Below, piece by piece: positions 28,601 through 34,677 of a stretch of 64,000 bases of DNA (position 1 is its first letter; each line of letters starts with the position of its first letter). The translations under genes and the position numbers were made by a program. The notes under the pieces are model-generated. The model made no database searches. It worked only from the letters and a program-made list of their open reading frames with translations, and was not told the origin of the DNA. Source of the stretch: UBA6059 sp040222235 (GTDB lineage: Bacteria; Bacteroidota; Bacteroidia; Cytophagales; Cyclobacteriaceae). The stretch lies in contig JAVKDO010000078.1 of assembly GCA_040222235.1 (NCBI GenBank), forward strand, positions 38,931-102,930, in the 5' to 3' direction.

Positions 28601-29978
28601 TGATCAGCTGCCCGAAAACCGCCGAACGCATCATCTTATTCGCCCCATCAAAAGTGATATCATCGATCAGTTGGGCTCTTCGTGATGGGATCTCAGCCAA
28701 TATCTCTGACCTTCTAGTCGTGATCTGAAATGCTGTGAACTCAACAATGATCACTGCCCCATCTATGATAATACCAAAGTCAATCGCTCCAAGACTCATC
28801 AGATTAGCATCCACACCGAAAATGTACATGAGTGAAAGTGCGAAAAGCAGACACAACGGTATCACCGATGCTACTACCAGTCCAGTGCGTAGGTTACCCA
28901 GTAAGAGCACTACCACAAATACCACGATCAGACAGCCAAGGATCAAGTTCTCCGTAATAGTGAAGGTGGTCTTAGCAATCAACTCGCTGCGCTCCAAAAA
29001 TGGGTTGATCATGATTCCTTCAGGTAACGTATTCTGAATATTTGCGACGCGCTCCTTCACCGCTTCAATTACAGCTTTTGAGTTGGCGTCTTTTAGCATC
29101 ATCACCTGTCCGAGCACTTTTTCACCTTGACCATTGCCAGTGATAGCCCCAAATCTCGTCGTGTGTCCAAATCCGACCATTGCCAGATCTTTGATGTAGA
29201 TGGGTAAGCCGTTTCTATTTTCAACAACAATACTCTCGATATCGGCTATACTAGCAGTAAGACCTTCTCCCCTGACAAAATAGGCTTGATTATCCTTTTC
29301 AATGTATCCCCCTCCAGCCACACTGTTGTTATTTTCCAGCGCTGTGAAAACCTGTCGGAGTGATAAGTCCATCGCCCTCAGTTTGTCCGGATTGATGGCT
29401 ACCTCATATTGCTTCAAAAAACCACCCCAAGTATTGACTTCCACTACTCCGGGAATACCAGACAGCTGTCTTCTGACGATCCAATCCTGAATAGTGCGTA
29501 GCTCCATTGTGGTATAGCGATCTTCATAACCAGGCGCTACATCTATGATATATTGATAGATTTCGCCCAACCCGGTAGTAATGGGACCCATCTCTGGGGT
29601 GCCAAAACCGTCAGGTATATTCTGGGACGCGGTTTTGATCTTTTCAGAGATCAATTGTCTTGGTAAATAGGTCCCCAGTCGATCTTCAAATACAATGGTG
29701 ACCACTGAAAGTCCGAACTTAGATACAGATCGGATTTCCTTCACTCCGGGCAGGTTGGCCATCTCCAGTTCTACTGGATAGGTGATAAACTGCTCCACAT
29801 CCTGGGTAGATAGATTTCTAGAAGTGGTGATGACTTGCACCTGATTATTCGTCACATCAGGTACAGCCCCTATCGGAATATTGAGCAATGCGTAAAGACC
29901 GAAGACCACCACGGAACCGGTAAATAATAGGATGATCAGCTTGTTTTTCAAGCTAAATCGAATGATAAACTCCAACAT
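25656..29978 (-). CDS. Heavy-metal RND pump fused to a TolC-like outer-membrane factor
   Basis: The single 1440-aa frame encodes two proteins end to end. Residues 1-1039 are a complete HME-type RND pump, with IRFSLKNKLIILLF at the start and the TM4 motif DFGIIIDGAVIIVE. This resembles the DFGxxxDGAxxxxE of CzcA/CnrA-type divalent-cation pumps more than CusA. From Met1040 the chain has a signal-peptide-like segment (MKVKPGLSVLILLMLLVPG, then IASAQS). A complete TolC/OEP-type outer-membrane factor follows with coiled-coil hairpins and GIEQSFRFPTA and QVGLGIPLLFGSQ motifs. RND C-termini are cytoplasmic, so the second signal is needed to take the OMF across the membrane. Fusions of this kind are known in Bacteroidota. 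Likely substrates are zinc, cobalt, cadmium or nickel. Confidence 0.95.
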   Translation of the reverse strand: MLEFIIRFSLKNKLIILLFTGSVVVFGLYALLNIPIGAVPDVTNNQVQVITTSRNLSTQDVEQFITYPVELEMANLPGVKEIRSVSKFGLSVVTIVFEDRLGTYLPRQLISEKIKTASQNIPDGFGTPEMGPITTGLGEIYQYIIDVAPGYEDRYTTMELRTIQDWIVRRQLSGIPGVVEVNTWGGFLKQYEVAINPDKLRAMDLSLRQVFTALENNNSVAGGGYIEKDNQAYFVRGEGLTASIADIESIVVENRNGLPIYIKDLAMVGFGHTTRFGAITGNGQGEKVLGQVMMLKDANSKAVIEAVKERVANIQNTLPEGIMINPFLERSELIAKTTFTITENLILGCLIVVFVVVLLLGNLRTGLVVASVIPLCLLFALSLMYIFGVDANLMSLGAIDFGIIIDGAVIIVEFTAFQITTRRSEILAEIPSRRAQLIDDITFDGANKMMRSAVFGQLIIMIVFIPILSLVNVEGKMFKPMALTFCFALIGAMIFCFTYVPVVSSLFLKPGKDGKPGLSARLVQWIQYKYRPILTWALDHRRMVLTSATALLISVGYLFSTLGGEFVPTLDEGDFVIQPVLKTGTSLSRTVELTTEIEQVIKTFPEVNQVVTRIGAAEVPTDPMSMEETDVIITLNDKSTWTSATSKDELADNIKEALIKQIPGADYEFTQPIEMRFNELITGVRADLAIKIFGEDLGILTRKAAEIEALIEDVEGASDITVEKVDGLPQMSVTYDRQKIARYGLNIADVNDVLTMGFAGKTAGIIFEGERRFDLVVRFDQHFREDIDHIKNTYITAANGRQIPLSELAQINYTKGPAKISRDDTKRRIVVGVNVRNRDLESVVDDVSALIQKNVKLPPGYIVTYGGQFENLRSARERLAYAVPVALILIFILLHFAFKSVKEALMVYSAIPLAAVGGVLLLWMRGLPFSISAGVGFIALFGIAVLNGIVLIEHFKELKAQGFDDLKQLIIEGTTQRLRPVILTAAAAALGFLPMAISSSAGAEVQRPLATVVIGGLVTATLLTLIVLPVLYYMLTDKPMKVKPGLSVLILLMLLVPGIASAQSQTLALEEAIGIAKTNNARLKSSALAVERSEALVASAYDFDKANLYYSYDENNIAPNDQALQVWGIEQSFRFPTAYESRKKWQESQVRLSERTYDIEEQLLIKKVSQGYYDILYQEQLKSEYVFLDSIYEEFAIAAQRRFELGETTYLEKLTAESKKNEVALKLNQISSDLEAAYQEMGIWLQREEPFEIDKHVSARVRLTILDTTGHPGLQYYEAAVSAADQLLRLQKSEVLPDIQLAYFRGSNDGLNARHYDGIQVGLGIPLLFGSQRSQIRAASIEQARVRSEAVNYQRVFQARLAQLSAELFKYEQALVVYNQSGSELSAALITTAHRSFQSGEIDFFEYIQSVDRSILIRVAYLEGLQQYNETALEINHLIY

Positions 29979-30030
29979 GAAATTTAGATTTTAGAAGACA
30001 CAGAATAACCAAAAACTAGCACAGCATGTG

Positions 30031-30408
30031 CTAGCAGGAAGACTCTGGTGGCCCTCTAAAGCTCAGGGATCGATGGAGATACCGAATCCTTAAATCTCGA
30101 TGATAAGGTCGGAATTCCTGAGCATCATCTTCGGGTTCTATTGTTGTCAGCGTCGTTTCAACCCCCAACAGCAGATACGGTGAGATGATTATAAGATCAT
30201 ACCCGGCAGTCTGATAATCCTCTAGGTGGTTTTGACCCGGATCAAAGTGAAATGCCAACTGAAGATAATCGAAAAGGGAAGAAGCCATCTCATGCTCCTC
30301 GAAATGTTGCTCCTCGTTGAGCTCACTGTGATGTGCGTGAGGCAGCAAGGAGTGGAACAAGAGCAATGCTCCTGCTACAACGACCAATATGTTGCCTACC
30401 CTCTTCAC
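30031..30408 (-). CDS. Small His/Glu-rich exported protein of the metal efflux operon
   Basis: The 125-aa protein has an N-terminal signal/membrane segment (MKRVGNILVVVAGALLLFHSL). Just after it comes a metal-binding-like stretch LPHAHHSELNEEQHFEEHE, with five His and many Glu in about 20 residues. The C-terminus ends SFRGPPESSC; a terminal RGPP motif is common in short proteins encoded before CzcA-type pumps in Bacteroidota. It lies 52 bp upstream of the pump gene on the same strand and is probably the first gene of the operon. It may sense or chaperone the metal in the periplasm; no characterised homologue is known to me. Confidence 0.72.
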   Translation of the reverse strand: MKRVGNILVVVAGALLLFHSLLPHAHHSELNEEQHFEEHEMASSLFDYLQLAFHFDPGQNHLEDYQTAGYDLIIISPYLLLGVETTLTTIEPEDDAQEFRPYHRDLRIRYLHRSLSFRGPPESSC

Positions 30409-30585
30409 TGTTAGTCAAGTTACTAAAACTGATAAGTACTTTTATCACCACTTCTGTAAAATGCTGGTATTCTGACCAATAGCATGATCAGGCATGACGG
30501 TTGATAGGGATTTGAGTCGGTGCTGCTTAAGCTGTTCTCGATTATCGAGATGGAGAGATAGGAATAAGATTGCCTGGAGTTGTTA

Positions 30586-30616
30586 AAAAACAAAGCCTCA
30601 CATTTTCATGTGAGGC
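30586..30616 (-). terminator. Terminator downstream of the tRNA-Pro region
   Basis: Read on the minus strand, GCCTCACAT (from 30616 down) pairs with ATGTGAGGC over 9 bp with a 4-nt loop, followed by TTTGTTTTTT. It lies about 110 nt downstream of the tRNA 3' end, after a duplicated tRNA-end fragment. Confidence 0.85.
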
Positions 30617-30621
30617 TTCTA

Positions 30622-30633
30622 TTGCTCGTCGGG
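30622..30633. repeat. Copy of the tRNA-Pro 3'-end flank (12-bp direct repeat with 30717-30728)
   Basis: TTGCTCGTCGGG at 30622-30633 repeats the sequence at 30717-30728 that spans the 3' end of tRNA-Pro and its flank. The copy is followed by unrelated sequence, so no second tRNA can be folded. It looks like the residue of a decayed tandem tRNA or of a recombination event. Confidence 0.55.
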
Positions 30634-30678
30634 CTTGCCCGTCGAGGTAATATGTAGACCTTAGATTTGAAAACTCTA

Positions 30679-30713
30679 AAAAAGAAAGAGTTGACCAAAA
30701 ATGATCAACTCTT
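30679..30713 (-). terminator. Terminator immediately after tRNA-Pro
   Basis: On the minus strand AAGAGTTGA (30713 downward) pairs with TCAACTCTT (30694-30686) over 9 bp with a 10-nt loop, and a TTCTTTTTTAG tract follows. It begins 11 nt after the tRNA 3' end, so it probably terminates the tRNA transcript. Confidence 0.8.
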
Positions 30714-30723
30714 CTCTTGCTCG

Positions 30724-30798
30724 TCGGGGAGGAAGGATTCGAACCTTCGACCCCCTGGTCCCAAACCAGGTACGCTAACCGGACTGCGCTACACCCCG
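30724..30798 (-). tRNA. tRNA-Pro(TGG)
   Basis: The minus strand reads CGGGGTGTAGCGCAGTCCGG at the 5' end. The anticodon arm is CCTGG-TTTGGGA-CCAGG with anticodon TGG, and the T arm contains GGTTCGAATCC. The 3' end is CCCCG followed by discriminator A. CCA is not encoded, and the next bases are CGA. The fold is complete except that T6 faces T67 in the acceptor stem (bases 30793 and 30730), a non-pair where most tRNA-Pro have a Watson-Crick pair. The 5' third and the 3' flank are each partly duplicated nearby. Confidence 0.93.
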
Positions 30799-30820
30799 AG
30801 CTAATATAAAATTTATCTAG

Positions 30821-30883
30821 TCCGGCTCAACCGGACTGCTTGTCTGCCGAAGTGAAACGTAGGTTCACGCTACACCCCGAGCT
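30821..30883 (-). pseudogene. tRNA-Pro 5'-half remnant
   Basis: The 16-bp sequence CGCTACACCCCGAGCT at 30787-30802 (the tRNA-Pro 5' end and flank) recurs at 30868-30883. AACCGGACTGC of the D arm (30777-30787) recurs at 30829-30839. In the second copy the two are separated by an unrelated 28-nt stretch, so it cannot fold as a tRNA. I read it as a broken duplicate of the tRNA-Pro 5' half, or a recombination scar. Confidence 0.6.
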
Positions 30884-31047
30884 CTAAGCGGCTGCAAAAA
30901 TGACAATAATTCTGATAATGACCAAGCAACAACCAAAGCAAAATCAAAAAATAATCAGTTCCACAATCTTTCGTCCATTCATCCCATTTTTCAGCGTACA
31001 TCAGGATTCCAATGTGTACCTTTTTCAATCCATTAAACGCAATATCT

Positions 31048-33603
31048 ATGAAGCTTAAGCTCTTCTGTTCGTTATTCCTGTGCATGTGCATAATGATATC
31101 TGTCACCGCACAGAGCACGATCACCAAGCCTGAAGCCTATCTGGGCCATAAGCCAGGAGCTGACTACAAACTCACCACATATGAGCAGTGGAGTGAATAT
31201 ATGAACATCCTCGCCGATGAATCTCCAAGAATGGCCATCGGCGACATGGGTGAGACCACCGAGGGTAGACGCATGATCTATGGTATCATCTCCTCAGAGG
31301 CGAATATGGAGAGACTCGATGAATTCAAAGCTACTGCCAAAAGACTCAGTCTCATAGATGGGGTGTCACCGGAGGAAGCACTGAAGATGGCAGCCTCAGG
31401 CAGGGCGATTGTATGGATCAGTGCAGGACTACACTCTACCGAAACAGCTCCTCCTCAGCATCATTTTCAGCTGCCTTATGATGTGATCACGGGTGAGGAT
31501 CCCACCACCAAGATGATTCGCGATAGCGTCATATTGATACTACCCATCGCAAATCCGGATGGGATGACGCAAGTAGCTGAATGGTACAGACAAAACGTAG
31601 GCACGGAATACGAAACGAGCCCACTGCCTACGCTCTACAACAAGTACGCGGGGCATGACAACAACCGTGATACTTTCATCGCAAATCTCAAAGAGACGCA
31701 GAACATCAACCGTATCGTCAATAGTGAGTGGTACTTGTCGCTGTTTTATGATCAGCATACTGCGGCACCATTTCCAGCAAGGATATGGATCCCGCCTGGG
31801 CCAGAGCCTACAAACCCAAACAAGCACCCAATAATTATCCGAACCAAAAACCTTGTGGGCTCGGCCATGGGCAAAGGACTGGAAGAGAATGATCAAACAG
31901 GTGCGATTTCTCGCATCGCTTTTGACATCTGGTATCCGGGCTACATTGACGGTCCGGCTATCGAAGGGCACAATATCCCATCCATACTGACGGAAACAGC
32001 ACTCTATAGGTACGCAACACCAAAGACATACACCATTGACGATTTTCCGGAAGAGTACAAGGAGCTCAGAATGGGCGTCTTCTACCCCAGCCCTTGGAAA
32101 GGCGGTACTTGGCGTATAGGAGATGCGGTAGCCTACAACCTCACAGCTTCCAAGTCGCTGCTAGAAACGGTAGCTCTCTACAAGTCAGACTTCCTCCACA
32201 ACAAGTACAAGATGGGTACTGACGTAATTAAGCGGTTCAACGAAGAAGGCCCTCATGGCTGGGTGGTACCTAAAGAACAGGCGGACAAAGGCACGACTGC
32301 ATTGATGCTCAATCGTATGATGCAGAATGGCGTGCAAGTCTTTGAAGCCTCGGCTGCCCTGGCAGCTGGCAATGATCAAATCAACGAAGGGGATTATGTG
32401 CTCCCCACTACCCAGCCTTTCGGACTTTATGTCAAGAACCTGATGGAGTACCAGGACTATCCTGATCTTCGGAAGTTCCCTCATCTATGGCAGGGCATCT
32501 CGCGCATGACCAAGTGGGATGGTGCACCTTTCCTACCCTACGATGGTGTGGGTTGGACCCTTCCTAGCCAGATGGGTATCAAAACCATCGAACTAGACAA
32601 GCCGCTGACTGAAGCATTGGCTCAGCTTGATGCCCCGATTAGCGCAGGCTCACTTTCGGGCTCAAGCCGATCATCAATCATCTCAGCTTCTGAAAATAAC
32701 GCCTACCTCGCCGCTAATCTAGCGCTCCAGTCAGGAGGGACAGTTTCTAGAACGACCGAGACTATGGATCAAGACGGTCAGACCTTTCCGGTAGGTAGCT
32801 TCCTCATCAAAGGAGGTAAACTATCTGGTGCTGCCCTAGCGGAAAATGCTGATGTTCCTGTTTTTGCGGTAGCATCATCCCCTGGGAGTCAGAAGCTAAA
32901 GGAAAAACGGATTGGGCTATATGACTCATGGCGGGCGAACATGGATGCGGGCTGGATCAAGTTGCTACTTGATCAGTATGGATTCGAGTACAGCTTATTG
33001 CGAAACAATGATTTGCAGCAGGCGGGTCTATCGAAGCAATTCGACGTGATCATCATTCCCGACCAGTCGCTATCGCAAATCATGGACGGTCATAAGGAAG
33101 GCGATATGCCACCAGAATATGTTGGTGGCCTGGGAGAAGAGGGCGTGGCGCAGTTGAAGGCTTTCGTAGAAGCTGGCGGCAAACTCTTACTCAACAAGCG
33201 AGCAAGTGATATCGCTTTGGAGCATTTTGGGCTACCCGTAACGAATGTATTAAAGGATGTGAAAACCGCTGACTTCACCTGCCCAGGTTCAGTTCTTAGA
33301 GTTAATTACAATGCGACTGCCTCGACGAGGGGAATGTCTGCTGAAGGCATTGGGTACTTCGCGCAAGGACATGCGTATGAGATCGAAGATTCTACCGGAA
33401 TAGAAGTGGTCGCCACCTACCCCAATGCGCCACTACTCATCTCAGGATGGTTGGAAGGTGGGGAATTGATCCAAGGGAAGGCAGCAGTAATCAAGGCATC
33501 CATGGGCAAGGGTGCGGTTACTTTGTTTGGATTTAACGTGCAGAATAGAATGCAAGCCTATGGTACCATCAAATTGATGATGAACAGCCTGTTGAACGAT
33601 TAA
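31048..33603 (+). CDS. Secreted M14-family zinc carboxypeptidase
   Basis: The start is taken at 31048 because MKLKLFCSLFLCMCIMISVTAQS is a clean signal peptide; the longer ORF adds 12 codons that run into the tRNA flank. The 851-aa protein has the M14 fold, with zinc ligands His129 and Glu132 in AGLHSTETAPPQ. LPIANPDG supplies the substrate-binding segment and YDQHTAAPFPARIW a likely third-ligand region. The last 250 residues form a class-I-amidotransferase-like domain (FDVIIIPDQSLSQIM, then VEAGGKLLLNKRASD), as in other large Bacteroidota M14 peptidases. It is likely periplasmic or secreted and trims peptides. A small NTF2-like gene follows 11 bp downstream. Confidence 0.9.
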   Translation: MKLKLFCSLFLCMCIMISVTAQSTITKPEAYLGHKPGADYKLTTYEQWSEYMNILADESPRMAIGDMGETTEGRRMIYGIISSEANMERLDEFKATAKRLSLIDGVSPEEALKMAASGRAIVWISAGLHSTETAPPQHHFQLPYDVITGEDPTTKMIRDSVILILPIANPDGMTQVAEWYRQNVGTEYETSPLPTLYNKYAGHDNNRDTFIANLKETQNINRIVNSEWYLSLFYDQHTAAPFPARIWIPPGPEPTNPNKHPIIIRTKNLVGSAMGKGLEENDQTGAISRIAFDIWYPGYIDGPAIEGHNIPSILTETALYRYATPKTYTIDDFPEEYKELRMGVFYPSPWKGGTWRIGDAVAYNLTASKSLLETVALYKSDFLHNKYKMGTDVIKRFNEEGPHGWVVPKEQADKGTTALMLNRMMQNGVQVFEASAALAAGNDQINEGDYVLPTTQPFGLYVKNLMEYQDYPDLRKFPHLWQGISRMTKWDGAPFLPYDGVGWTLPSQMGIKTIELDKPLTEALAQLDAPISAGSLSGSSRSSIISASENNAYLAANLALQSGGTVSRTTETMDQDGQTFPVGSFLIKGGKLSGAALAENADVPVFAVASSPGSQKLKEKRIGLYDSWRANMDAGWIKLLLDQYGFEYSLLRNNDLQQAGLSKQFDVIIIPDQSLSQIMDGHKEGDMPPEYVGGLGEEGVAQLKAFVEAGGKLLLNKRASDIALEHFGLPVTNVLKDVKTADFTCPGSVLRVNYNATASTRGMSAEGIGYFAQGHAYEIEDSTGIEVVATYPNAPLLISGWLEGGELIQGKAAVIKASMGKGAVTLFGFNVQNRMQAYGTIKLMMNSLLND

Positions 33604-33614
33604 ATCCTGCTAAA

Positions 33615-34145
33615 ATGAAGACATTCTCACTCGTCATTCTATGTTCCCTGCTTGCTTGCAAGGGAGCCTTTGGACAAGCCACAAATTCAGATTATCTGGA
33701 TAAGGTCACCACCATTGACAGCACGATAGAAACACTTTATGAAGTGATCTCTGGTGATGCTGGTGAAAAGAGAGATTGGGAGTTGTTCAGATACTTATTC
33801 ACTGAAGATGCCAAACTCATACCTGTTCGCCAGTCACAGGATGAGGGAACCGCTGCAGTTTATTGGACACCTGAGCAATATGTTGAACGAGCCGGTCCAA
33901 TTCTGGAAAAGGATGGATTCTTTGAGAAGGAGATCAGCAACAAGGTGGAGCAATATGGGTCGATTGCCCACACCTTCAGCACCTATGAATCTTATCGAAA
34001 AAGTACGGATTCCGAGCCTTTTACCAGAGGCATCAATAGCATCCAGCTAATGCATGATGGAGACCGCTGGTGGGTGGTCAATATCTACTGGCTTGGTGAA
34101 ACAGATGATAATCCTATTCCTGATAGGTACTTGCCAGAAGGTTAG
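33615..34145 (+). CDS. Secreted NTF2-like (SnoaL-type) protein
   Basis: The 176-aa protein has a signal peptide (MKTFSLVILCSLLACKGAFG, possibly a lipobox at LLAC). A single alpha+beta domain follows with the NTF2-like order: N-terminal helices (IDSTIETLYEVISG, WELFRYLFTEDAKLIP), then beta strands ending GINSIQLMHDGDRWWVVNIYW. The function of such proteins is not predictable. It is 11 bp downstream of the M14 peptidase gene and probably cotranscribed. Its stop codon overlaps that of the convergent gene at 34142 by 3 nt. Confidence 0.75.
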   Translation: MKTFSLVILCSLLACKGAFGQATNSDYLDKVTTIDSTIETLYEVISGDAGEKRDWELFRYLFTEDAKLIPVRQSQDEGTAAVYWTPEQYVERAGPILEKDGFFEKEISNKVEQYGSIAHTFSTYESYRKSTDSEPFTRGINSIQLMHDGDRWWVVNIYWLGETDDNPIPDRYLPEG

Positions 34146-34582
34146 TTATCCAGGTCAACGATTGTCTCTTTGATCTTTTTCTCGGTTATCGGCTTATTCT
34201 GGTTAAGGAGTTTGACTCCATCCTCCTCATCAATCATTTCAATCCTGGTCCCAGGGAAAAACGCCCCGGGTACGATGTACTGTCTTAGGTAATAAGACTT
34301 ACCAGCCTCTACAGTCATATCAACCGAGTATCTATTTCTTAGGTTCGCAGTTATCCTGTGCTTACCCGGTTCAACACTTAATTGTATGTAGCTGTAGGGT
34401 AATGTTCGTCCAACATACTGTTGATTGAGCTCAATGGTGCTCGGTATACCAGGGGCACCTACGCCATATCGAATAAGATAAACTGTTGCTTCCTCAGCAC
34501 CTTTGCCAAGGTGGTAAGAGGCTATGGCAGAAAAATCAGTTAAGAAAAGACCAACTATTAAAGAAAAGATAAGCTTATTCAT
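34142..34582 (-). CDS. DUF2846-like exported protein
   Basis: The start is set at the ATG at 34582 (MNKLIFSLIVGLFLTDFSAIA), a signal peptide; the longer frame begins with GTG at 34618 and adds 12 residues before it. The 146-aa product has a beta-rich domain with ATVYLIRYGVGAPG, VEPGKHRITANL and VEAGKSYYLRQYI, the pattern of DUF2846 proteins. A short charged tail (NKPITEKKIKETIVDLDN) follows. The function is unknown. It is convergent with the NTF2-like gene with overlapping stops and lacks a visible terminator. Confidence 0.65.
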   Translation of the reverse strand: MNKLIFSLIVGLFLTDFSAIASYHLGKGAEEATVYLIRYGVGAPGIPSTIELNQQYVGRTLPYSYIQLSVEPGKHRITANLRNRYSVDMTVEAGKSYYLRQYIVPGAFFPGTRIEMIDEEDGVKLLNQNKPITEKKIKETIVDLDN

Positions 34583-34677
34583 GGCATCTAACGTTTGGTT
34601 ATAGTTATTTAACCTCACACCTACGCCAGAGGTTACATAACTTCAAAAACTTAACCTTGGTACCAATCCTTACGAAT

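Noticed and set aside
25656..29978. Possibility that the pump and channel are two separate genes
   Set aside because: No stop codon separates them in this sequence; the frame is continuous through Met1040, so one fused gene is annotated, with internal initiation left as a finding.
30536..30550. 15-bp palindrome TCTCGAT-T-ATCGAGA upstream of the metal operon
   Set aside because: It is exact but isolated and 128 bp from the first gene start; no regulator gene is adjacent, so I did not call it an operator.
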